A stretch of DNA of 29,604 bases from Beroe ovata (Eukaryota; Ctenophora; Nuda; Beroida; Beroidae): the NCBI GenBank assembly GCA_946803715.1, contig CAMPET010000384.1, positions 21,149 to 50,752 on the forward strand. The letters run 5' to 3'. Position 1 is the first letter of the stretch; each line of letters opens with the position of its first letter. A model generated the notes under the pieces. That model worked only from the letters and a program-made list of their open reading frames with translations, had not been told where the DNA came from and did no database searches. Below are positions 21,478 to 29,604 of the stretch, one piece after another. Both the position numbers and the translations under genes were made by a program.

Positions 21478-21811
21478 GCAGCCACTGTGTCTCGCGCGCG
21501 GCGCGCGCGCCTTCATCGAAGGCCGATGAAGGCGCACTCGCGCGAGAAACAGGTCAGGTAACATCTGACAAGCCCCTGTCGAGAATTTCATTGCGCGCGC
21601 CAGGCAAGTTTTTGTTTAATTATTCCCGACAGGGTCTATCTATATAATCGATCAACAAATTTTACTTGTCTGGCGATCGCGATGTTAGACCGCTGATGCA
21701 AGCCGCGAAGCGGCTAAGCGGCTTGCGTCAGCTGAGAATAAGTCGCTAAGAAGTTTGAGCCGCGCGCGCGCAAAACGAAATTCTCGACAGGGTCTATCAT
21801 CGATCGACAAG
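21478..21811. repeat. GC-rich foldback repeat (MITE-like), copy 2
   Basis: Same family as 8918-9372. It has a hairpin CGCGCCTTCATCG-AAGGCC-GATGAAGGCGC near 21500-21545, then GAGAAACAGGTCAGGTAACATCTGACA. A second inverted pair is formed by CCCTGTCGAGAATTTC (21571) and GAAATTCTCGACAGGG (21778), with CCGCGAAGCGGCTAAGCGGCTTGCGTCAG between them. The right end GACAGGGTCTATCATCGATC is identical to the end of copy 1. Confidence 0.6.
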
Positions 21812-22330
21812 AAACCACTGGAACATAATGATGAATGACTGCATACTAATGTACTATTGTTGGCTTGAGTAATCATTCTTCTTGATTGTTTCAGGTTTGT
21901 GTACTTCTTTCATATTTTGAGTATCAATCTAAGATGCATATTATAAGAAATATGATTTTCATTACCACCCAGCAGCTTTATTCTAATCTTGGAGTTGCTG
22001 TCCTTCCACAAGTTTTGTTATGTAAATTATGGATGGATTCCAATTTAGGCTCTTGCCTCTATGTTTGACCACTTTCACACTTTGGCTTATTCCTTTATAT
22101 TATAGACTAGAAAACCCGTCGATGGGGCGTGGTACACTATGAATAGTGAATACAACGGGAATTTACGATCAAAATAAACAACGCTATTTTCTTCGTATTT
22201 TTTGATACATGCCCACGCCCCACACATAGCATGGAAAATAAATAGGCAGATGAGCAGAAGAACGAATATGGATGTTGACTACGACCATAGTTAGAAATTT
22301 CAACATTGTACGAAGTACATGTCAAAGGAA
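21812..22330. other. Non-coding part of the small contig
   Basis: No gene or repeat recognised. The open frame at 21886-22068 has no domain or splice support. Confidence 0.4.
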
Positions 22331-22750
22331 AACTGTCTTGAGAAGAGTTGTGTCGAGAGAAGTGGTGTCAAGAAACATTGTGTCGAGAAGATTTGTGTCC
22401 GCGAATGTGGTGTCAAGAGAGAGTGTCAATAGAAAGAGTGATGTCACGAGTTATGGTGTCATAGAAAGCTCCACCAAGTTCAATGGAAGTACTATACACT
22501 GCAGTACGGGACGTCGGGACTTGGCTCCCATCCCGGCCGCGTACGGCTTGGATTGGGCTCGAGAGATATTGATGTTAGGAGGAGTGGCGTCAAGCAAACG
22601 TGATGTCAATTGTCAAGAGGGACTGATGTCGAAAGAGACAGTTATCTAGAGGAACTGCTGTCTAAAGATGTAGTGTCGAGTGAAAGTGTGCCAACAAAAA
22701 ATGACGTCAAGAAAAAAGTGGTGTTAAGAGATTACAGAGGATGGTGCCAT
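22331..22750 (+). repeat. Degenerate 15-bp minisatellite based on GTGTCGAGA
   Basis: About a dozen imperfect units of the form NNTGTGTCRAGARAN recur, clearest from 22331 to 22470 and again after 22580, with a GC-richer non-repeat piece between (about 22490-22560). Because the period is a multiple of three, frames stay open and read as V-V-S-R-x pentapeptides. No ATG context, splice sites or domain suggests a real protein. Confidence 0.6.
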
Positions 22751-22859
22751 GGAAGATGTCATGACAAAAAAGGCCGGATACTGTCATTGACCATGTTAAG
22801 TGAGAGTAATGTCAAAAGGTTTGTACATACCGACGGATGGAATCGTGTTCATCTCTGAG

Positions 22860-23212
22860 TTCTCTCCTTTGATTTCGAAGTGTACACTTGAGTAGTATAG
22901 CGAAGTTTAGGTATCACTCTGGCCGAAAGTACATGCATGTCTTGCTGTTGTCATTTTCCCGAACGCACGATTCGCGTGTGTGTGCGTGTGTTAGTGCGTG
23001 ATTCCATGCTCATTAGATGTAATGATCATAATAATAATAATAATAATAAATTATGGTTGCTTATACACAGTAACGAGGAAGAAAATAAGTTAATATTTTA
23101 GTCCTATGCACAACTGTGTGGAATACTTTAAATACTAAAAAACGTCGACATTGAAAAATAAATGGGTACTGAAAATTTCCTTTTAGCTATGGGGTAGCAA
23201 TAAATTAGGTTG
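22860..23212. other. Non-coding end of the small contig
   Basis: Holds an imperfect GT/GC simple repeat (22974-23000) and an (AAT)n run (about 23026-23049). No gene seen. It ends at the N at 23213. Confidence 0.5.
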
Positions 23213-23213
23213 N
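23213..23213. other. Undetermined base marking a probable contig join
   Basis: A single N lies immediately before the second copy of the 1.27-kb direct repeat. Confidence 0.8.
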
Positions 23214-24484
23214 TCTTCAACTCTTATATAATGGACAGCGATAAATGTATGGAGAGCAATCATTTGCTCATCAATGACGTGAAGAATAACGCAAAACGGG
23301 CGTCAGTATATTATAATAAGGGGGCTATTATCGGCCTCCATGACTAAGGAGCTATTATCAACCTTCGTCACTGGCACTTTACAGCTGATAGCACTTATCA
23401 TAATTGACTTATTATACTAGATAAATGAGGAGAGACTGAGAGGTCACTTTATCATCTTGGACATCGAATTACAGAAGACAAAATACCAAGCATAGTATAA
23501 CTGTAAGTGATGCGAATGCTAGCTGTAGGTGGATGAATCCAAGCTATGAATGATGAATAAGATCCCACACCCTTACGCGATCGTTTCATTGCTCAAGGTC
23601 ATATGTCTACCATTTGAGTGTGAATAATTCATCCTCTGGTAGCTCATTGTTTATCATAGGGGTGCCCCCTGCAGTAGTCATGGTTTTATTCATGATGTTG
23701 TGTAGTTGGTGTCGGTTCTAACGTGTACCACTCCCATCTGACCACCCAATGGAAACGTCAGCGTCCTCAGATATGTTTAAACATTGAGATTGATGTTATA
23801 AAGTAGCAGGTCCCAATGATTCCTCTATAACTGTCAGAGCGATATTAATAAGCTGTTATGGCGACTGGAAGTCCCAAGCTTTGTCCGATAACTAGGAGCT
23901 GGCTTAAGAAAATGATTATTCATTATATCATAGGAATATGCTGGAAAATGATAATGATATGACTGACGCCTACAATAATCATTAGTGATCAAAATAAATG
24001 AATGTAGTCAGTGACCCAATATTAAATCCTATTATTCAGCAATTCAAACCTAAACAGCAATTATAAATGTAGACTGTATAAAAACCCAAATTCCACAAAG
24101 ATGATGTAAACTAAACTCTTTCTATGGGAGTATGATGTTAGATATTGTACAATTTCTCAAATAGTCAAAACGAACATACGTGGACGTGTTGTTAGAGAAA
24201 CAAACAATGAACAGTGAAAAGAACAATAAAAACCTCCTGTTCTTCTTTACCAGAAAAAACACCCATATCATCATTTTAAAGGAGGGCAGTGTGGTATAAT
24301 AGAGAGGTCTAAATAGTTTTATACTTATTCCTCTTGGAATCAGCAACACATGAGAAAACGCATCTTATGTTAAATTAATAAAGGAATAATCTTACTGAAG
24401 ATGTAATGAATGTGGAGTAACCGTATGTGTACACATGAAGGGAAAAGGCGGAAATGAAAATAGTTCGACGATTGTTAGTAGCAA
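23214..24484 (+). repeat. 1.27-kb direct repeat, copy 2
   Basis: Near-identical to 20186-21457 (offset about 3028 bp). It begins immediately after the N at 23213, whereas copy 1 has its own flanking sequence on the left. After GTTAGTAGCAA (24484) the sequence continues where copy 1 stopped at an N. Confidence 0.95.
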
Positions 24485-24583
24485 TTGTAAGCAGTTGTGA
24501 CTGTACTTAGTACGCTTTTATCCTTCCTTCCACCTTTTCCCTCCAAGTGTATAAATACAGGAAGGTTATGATCAGGGACACCA

Positions 24584-24688
24584 GTGCGACACAGATGTGA
24601 TGCAGGTGCGACACAGATGTGATGCAGGTGTGACACAGATGTGATGCAGGTGCGACACAGATGTGATGCAGGTGCGACACAGATGTGT
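24584..24688 (+). repeat. 22-bp tandem repeat, about five copies
   Basis: The unit GTGCGACACAGATGTGATGC plus AG repeats head to tail with one substitution (GTGTGAC in the third unit). There are no spacers, so it is a minisatellite. It lies just beyond the 1.27-kb repeat. Confidence 0.9.
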
Positions 24689-25109
24689 AATGACACAATC
24701 TCGAACTCAGGCTAATTAAACTGACTGAAGCCTAGTCTACGTGAACGTTAAGATACAAAAACAAACTAATCATACGACGGAAAGAGTTGTTGTAGTTGTA
24801 CAAAACTTGTCATTGTAGAATCATACTGACCCTTGTTTCGTTCATGACAAGTGACAACATAATGAGATAATCACTCCCTCCTTCCCTCATTAGACACCCC
24901 CTCATCACATTCATATATATAGGTATGTTTGCATGCAATATGCATCTACCTGGAGACTCTAAATATACAGCCAGGAGTCTCACTCGGGTCATTGGGTCAA
25001 GACAAAGGATCATATATCCATAATGGCTCAGTGGCAACATAATATTCGAAATGCAGGAATCTCATCTGCTATAGCACACACATGCAACCACTGATTTCAT
25101 ACACAGGCA

Positions 25110-25143
<34 letters not shown>

Positions 25144-25503
25144 NACACATTGCTACTGGGCATTATGCTCACTGTAACATCACGTGATTCTAACAGGGGC
25201 AGTGACTATAAAAGTGGTCCCCAAGCTGGTCTCCCTTCGTTCCAGAAACTCTGTAATCACTATACCCCCATTAAATATGTCCGTCTCGAGCAATGATAAC
25301 TGTTTCGAGTCAGTAGGTAAATCATATTAGGGTTAACTCTGGAAGAAACCAGTTATGGGCTGTGCAGTGTGTAGGTTAAGAGCAAAAACAGATAACGACT
25401 GATGTAGTAAAACATTGAACTCATTATTGATGTTTTGATACTCTCTGTTGACTGAAATGAATGTGATCCGAAGATTTACGCAATGTTTCTGTTATAGTTT
25501 AGG
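24689..25503. other. Region upstream of the coiled-coil gene
   Basis: Contains a (CA)n microsatellite (about 25107-25148) interrupted by an N at 25144, and a TATA-like motif at 25207. A possible alternative first coding segment starts at the ATG at 25278 and could splice GAGTCA|GTAGGT to ATAG|TTTAGG just ahead of the ATG at 25504, in frame. This is uncertain. Confidence 0.4.
25207..25214 (+). promoter_or_regulatory. TATA box candidate upstream of the coiled-coil gene
   Basis: The sequence TATAAAAG is an exact consensus core. It lies 71 bp before the ATG at 25278 and about 297 bp before the ATG at 25504, on the coding strand of that gene. Confidence 0.45.
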
Positions 25504-26517
25504 ATGGCGGCTGCAGTTGACACCAATCCTCCATTTACATACGGAAACTTTGTACTGTTGGTTGATAGACTCTACGAGGTAAGAATGAATAATGCCTCTC
25601 TTCAACTAACTTCTTTCCTCGATCATTCCCCTCATTTCATTAGAATCTGGTGGTCTTTTCCGAAACTGGCTCAAGGCACAAAACCGACTCAAAATTCAAT
25701 TGCAAATTTGATATTTTCACTTCATTTTCGACTAAGACTTAAGTTAGTTTCGGAAAGGACACCAGTTTATCTTATATCGACTTTTAACACTAGCCCTTGC
25801 CCCTTTATTGTTCACATTTCCAGCACGTTGAAGAATCAAAGATCCAAAGAGTAAGTTGTTTTTCACAAGTTTCTCTTGAATGACAAGAAGTTAAGCAGCA
25901 AAATGTATGAATGTCCTCAATCCTCATTTACGGTTCGCCCAAAGGCACTATGCAGGCGACCAGACTTGAGATATTGCCAATGTTCTCATTGGTACCAGTA
26001 AAAAAGTTTCGTAGTTGTATCGCGCGCAATGTTTGACGCAAAACAACCCAACTTTTTGATATTTACCGTAACAGCGCGAAGTCGCGCGCACAAGCGCTAG
26101 AATCCGCCCGATGGATTCTAACTTTCTCAATTCTCATCATGGATTCGAAATCACTCTCACTGATCTCAGATCAGCGAACAGACATTCACAGTTTGCATAT
26201 TATCGTAGTTGATATTGTTGTGCTCAAATAATCACAGGTTTCTTACGAACAAGCGGTGAAAGACCTAGAAAGTAGCAGAGCTGAGCAAACTAAGACTTTG
26301 CTTCATCAGGTATTTTAACCCATATCTTCTTAGCAAAGCGGTAGCTTACTAATTTAGTGGCATGAACCTCTGGTCTCTTTTACCTAATAAGCTAATACTT
26401 GTAGGGTAGTGATTGCAGCATTGAATCCCCATCATGATTGATTTTATCATTGACCTACTTCAGGATATTGATGCCAGAGATCAAGACGACAAATTACACT
26501 ATCTGTCTGAGATTGAG
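25504..26517 (+). CDS. 5' exons of an unrecognised charged, probably coiled-coil protein
   Basis: Four exons join in phase 0: 25504-25578 (GAG|GTAAGA), 25824-25850 (a 27-nt microexon, AGA|GTAAGT), 26238-26309 (CAG|GTATTT) and 26464-26517 (GAG|GTAAGT). They start with ATGGCGGCTGCAG in good context and give 76 residues: MAAAVDTNPP, then TYGNFVLLVDRLYE, then a charged helix-like run (VEESKIQR, YEQAVKDLESSRAEQTK, DARDQDDKLHYLSEIE). The heptad-like pattern and lack of glycine or proline suggest a coiled coil. The 3' end is not identified; an acceptor at about 26709-26710 could lead to a short terminal exon ending at 26801, or later exons may lie beyond the antisense receptor. Function unknown. Confidence 0.6.
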
Positions 26518-26767
26518 GTAAGTTTTAAGTGACAAATATAGACACAAATTATAATCAAGAAGATCAAGAAATAAGTCTGATTAGATGATCGTCGCAGAAC
26601 GATTAAAATTCATGGAATTGATTATTATTCACCACAATACCAGAGTCGAGTCGACTAAAGAAACTATAACATCACACGGTGATCATCATACTATATAACA
26701 ACATGTCACAGCAGCTGATGGGTAGTTACAGTTGTCCATTTCACACGCTAATCGGATATTGTCCTTC

Positions 26768-28012
26768 TTATTTCCTAGCAAGTTGTGAGGTGTCGCACGT
26801 TTGATCTGATTTGGTTGCCCTGGCAACCCAACCCAAACTCTTCCTTATGACATCTGGAGTGAGGAGGATGAATATCACTGGATTTGCCGCGGAGAAGATA
26901 ATGGCTGTCATAGAACACGCGCCGAAGTTGAACCAAGCCTCCCACTCAGTGTTGACAGTGACGCTTTCTGCTCCAACCTGAACTTTCTGGGCATTAGACT
27001 GGACAATTAATCCGATTATCTGCATGACAACGAAAACAATACTCCCAAGGTTAGTCACCAGAATCTTGACACTGCCGCGTTTTGTGGCTGATTTCATGCC
27101 ATGATGCCCCACTTTGATTTGCTTGGGACGCTTGATGAGAACGATAACAGTACCAGCAGATGCAGCTATACCCAGCATCTGTAAAAACACTGGGACGGAG
27201 AACACGGTGCTTATTTGCAGGAGACGGACGTGTTTCCTCATTGAGTCAGGGAAACAGAATGGGTTATCTGTCCACACCGCCATGACTTGTACCACCCATA
27301 CAGAGGGATGGGCAGATCCGAATATGCTGTATACCTGCAATGAGAGCGAGGCTAAGGTCGCAAACAGGATCACTCCAATCACGGCCTCCTTATTGAGTGG
27401 TCTGAAGGGATGTCTGACCTGGTACCACCTACAAATGGCCATTATACTAGTCACGACAAGAGAGGAAACGATGAGTCCCAGCACCCCGACACTCATGACC
27501 TTCTCCTGGAGGGACACGTGCAAACCCACACAGTTCCAGTAGTTGCTATCGATACAGGAGAAGTTGCTAGGAAGCGAAGCAGGGTCTGGTACACTAAGTC
27601 CAGCAACAAGGAGAATATGTGCTGGTAAAAGAATGCAGGTCAGCACATCCACCACACTCAGGACTTGGAACAGGATGTTTGCAATGGATCGGGTGCGACG
27701 AAGTCTGTTATACCGGAACACCACGGGGTTTAACAGAGTGGAAGTGACCATAGCAATCGAGATTGCGATAAGAACCACTATCTCTACGGGATTGAGATCA
27801 CCGTCGTTGAAATTCAGCATGGAACGTCTAGTGTCTGGAAATGAAGTGAAGCCATAATTTTTATATTTGGCCAACGCTGAAGATGGATTAAAGTTCATTT
27901 TGCCAACTGATGAATAAGAATATGAACTTAATAAACTGATGGCCAAATATACCATAGGGGTGCTATAATAACCATTGAGAGCAAGGCTGCAAGAAATATC
28001 ATGGAACTTCAT
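26768..28012 (-). CDS. Rhodopsin-like (class A) G protein-coupled receptor, atypical motifs
   Basis: From the first ATG at 28012 this gives 414 residues. A likelier start is the ATG at 27898, or an exon start at 27834 after an acceptor-like TTTCCAG; the sequence before the first helix shows no clear domain. Seven hydrophobic segments follow. Marks are STLLNPVVF in TM1, SVVDVLTC in TM2 (the conserved Asp), cysteines before TM3 (YWNC) and in the second outside loop (NPFC), and NPVIF in place of NPxxY in TM7. DRY is replaced by CRW followed by YQVRHPF. A sequon (NFS) lies in the first outside loop. The tail ends in a short Ser/Thr and basic segment. The coding part is intronless and lies antisense to, and just downstream of, the known exons of the coiled-coil gene. 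Ligand unknown. Confidence 0.85.
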   Translation of the reverse strand: MKFHDISCSLALNGYYSTPMVYLAISLLSSYSYSSVGKMNFNPSSALAKYKNYGFTSFPDTRRSMLNFNDGDLNPVEIVVLIAISIAMVTSTLLNPVVFRYNRLRRTRSIANILFQVLSVVDVLTCILLPAHILLVAGLSVPDPASLPSNFSCIDSNYWNCVGLHVSLQEKVMSVGVLGLIVSSLVVTSIMAICRWYQVRHPFRPLNKEAVIGVILFATLASLSLQVYSIFGSAHPSVWVVQVMAVWTDNPFCFPDSMRKHVRLLQISTVFSVPVFLQMLGIAASAGTVIVLIKRPKQIKVGHHGMKSATKRGSVKILVTNLGSIVFVVMQIIGLIVQSNAQKVQVGAESVTVNTEWEAWFNFGACSMTAIIFSAANPVIFILLTPDVIRKSLGWVARATKSDQTCDTSQLARK

Positions 28013-28541
28013 TGGGCCTTGCCACAAGCAAAGCAAGTATACGGGGTACGGCCCCAAAACAACTCATTTTAAGAAACTCTTTAGATTTATGCTCTCAAAT
28101 CTCATCATTTAATTGAAAGTCTCAAATTTGCAGTCCCGCAAGGCGGAGGTGTGATCTCTATCAAATCTTGGAGGCTTTCCTGTTTGCTCTCACAATCAAT
28201 AGGTTTCTTAAACCGTAGCAGTGGCCTGGGGGCATCAAAAAATAACGCATGGTGCTGAATTTTTAAAAGAATTTCTCCTTTCCTACTAGGATATGATATG
28301 TAAAGCCCATATTGCACATGAATACTGGGTTCAGGCATTCAACTTCGTGTGATTATCGGAGCGACCTCCGCTGAACCAAATATAATATAGATATTATTAT
28401 ACTGGCAACTACGAATTAAGTTCTTAATCCATAATTCATATTGTATAAAAACAGCAACAGAGACAGTCACAGTCCCGTGTAGTTGTACATCAGGGGCTGG
28501 CAAGCCCCCCGCGGCATCTGTAGCTAATGTTGAGCGTGCGA

Positions 28542-28600
28542 GCAAAAAGGGCCCGAAGGGCCCTTTTTGCGAGCTCGGTCACCGAGGAGGCCCGAAGGGC
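28542..28600. repeat. Cluster of three GC-rich hairpins
   Basis: A perfect hairpin with 13-bp arms, GCAAAAAGGGCCC and its complement around a GAA loop, lies at 28542-28570. It is followed by CTCGGT-C-ACCGAG (28573-28585) and by GGCCC-GAA-GGGCC (about 28588-28600), which reuses the same GGGCCCGAAGGGCCC core. Confidence 0.85.
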
Positions 28601-29265
28601 CGACTTGGTGAGCTTTGTGCGTTCATGAAACGCGCGAAAAGCTGCGGCGCTTGCCAGACCCTACTGTTTTTACGGACCCTATGTTTTTACGGATTCGCCG
28701 TATTTCGACTATCAATAACACCACTTCTATTCATACAATTGTTATGAAACTTTGTATATCGTCTATTTATATCATAGAGAGGCAGCAACCAAAATTTCAA
28801 GTCAATCGGATGAAAAACGACGGAGTTATAGCAACTTGAAATCGCCAAAATCGAGGGTGTNAGGTAAAGAACACCAGATGCTGCGGACAGAAACAACCAA
28901 ATCTTATTTGGTTTTGGGAAAAATACGTTTACAACGAGAATGGAACAATCACAACGAAGCTCATAGCAAATAATGCATCCGTCGATTAGAACAATGGAAT
29001 CGATACAGTAGCAAGGAACTAGGGGAATGTAAGAGCAAGATGTTTTTGTCGAAGGCTTCATGCATGGCTGAAGTTATACCTATATTTGAAAAACAGGAAT
29101 GCATGAAGTATGTTAACAAATCAGCTTACTAATTACTTACTTGGTACGTACTACCTACATTGAAAGGAATCAATTTAAACCATAAGCATGCTATTGAAGA
29201 TAATATGACCGCTTCCCAAGCAGTTCATCTGGAAACGAAGCTCATGCAACGCGCTCACAAATCTG

Positions 29266-29562
29266 CACGTGCGTTTTAACTCCCAAAAGTGACTGGACAT
29301 AGATCACATCGAGAGGCTGGACGACGGACGTGATACAGCGTGAACTGTGAACAGCACATTCGAAATGTCAGTTTTGTGATGGGGCCATTATTTGCACACA
29401 GCTTGGCCATTTCTCCAAATTGAAATGCACGTGCGAGTCGACAGTCAACACGTGCGACGTGCGTCCATCCCTTAGTCCTTACTACCAAAGAGCAACACAA
29501 TCAAAACTGCTTTTGGAGCCTTCTCCGCTCACTATACCTAGTATAGGTACTATTCGCACGTG
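29266..29562. promoter_or_regulatory. Four canonical CACGTG E-boxes within 300 bp
   Basis: CACGTG occurs at 29266, 29428, 29449 and 29557, each with a neighbouring G or C to give CACGTGC or GCACGTG. Such palindromes bind bHLH factors (Myc/USF type) in animals. The regulated gene would lie outside the window or upstream of the receptor; neither is certain. Confidence 0.4.
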
Positions 29563-29604
29563 CAACATTCTCTCCTTCCAACCACAGCAACACGATCAAC
29601 GATT

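Larger units (their letters stand above)
28013..29604. other. Non-coding right end of the window
   Basis: No gene is supported. It contains a GC-rich hairpin cluster (28542-28600), a doubled TGTTTTTACGGA (about 28665-28695), an N at 28861, and several CACGTG boxes (29266-29562). A minus-strand frame at 28105-28338 starts with ATG but has no domain or splice support. Confidence 0.45.

Noticed and set aside
21685-21876. Arginine/alanine-rich open frames in the GC-rich repeats (also 8918-9206 and 21408-21647)
   Set aside because: They arise from CGCGCG runs in foldback repeats and are open in several frames on both strands.
20186-24484. Genuine segmental duplication as the first explanation
   Set aside because: Possible, but both inner boundaries coincide exactly with N bases, which favours unmerged haplotypes or contig overlap.
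24584-24688. CRISPR-like repeat array
   Set aside because: The units are contiguous with no unique spacers and the genome is eukaryotic; this is a minisatellite.
28105-28338. 77-residue minus-strand open frame
   Set aside because: Has an ATG, but no recognisable motif or splice partner.

Overview
The window is eukaryotic nuclear DNA from an invertebrate animal. It is AT-rich and its genes are split by short GT-AG introns (64 to 440 bp, mostly 80-190 bp). It carries a 24-exon prominin gene, two intronless rhodopsin-like receptors, secreted lectin-like domains and a Mutator-like DNA transposon. The very short introns would fit a sponge or another compact-intron invertebrate, but the phylum cannot be fixed from sequence alone. 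Four isolated N bases (21458, 23213, 25144, 28861) mark contig joins in a scaffold.

Layout. 1-2980: a Mutator-like element (MULE) with long terminal inverted repeats built from a tandem GGACTCTACGGCGGA unit. It encodes, on the minus strand, a two-exon FLYWCH + MULE transposase with no visible damage. 3046-6816: non-coding. 6817-7833: single-exon class A GPCR (+). 7834-9929: intergenic sequence with short tandem repeats and a GC-rich foldback repeat. 9930-16509: complete prominin-family pentaspan membrane protein (+), 24 exons and 1125 residues, whose first large extracellular loop carries a six-cysteine kringle domain on two exons. 17656-18242 (-): secreted protein with a galactose-binding-like beta-sandwich domain. 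19104-19639 (-): a paralogous domain broken by a perfect 115-bp-arm palindrome. 20186-21457 and 23214-24484: a near-identical 1.27-kb direct repeat whose inner ends stop exactly at N bases, probably two haplotypes of one locus that were not merged. 21459-23212: the small contig between them, with a second GC-rich foldback repeat and a degenerate 15-bp minisatellite. 25504-26517 (+): the 5' exons of a charged, probably coiled-coil protein. 26768-28012 (-): a second intronless class A GPCR lying downstream or inside an intron of that gene. 28013-29604: non-coding, with a hairpin cluster and four CACGTG boxes.

The genes do not form a pathway. The most interesting item is the kringle-prominin. 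Every exon joins in frame through canonical GT-AG sites, and the two kringle exons form a symmetrical phase 1-1 cassette of 531 nt inside a conserved five-transmembrane scaffold. This looks like exon shuffling of a ligand-binding module into a protein of membrane protrusions.
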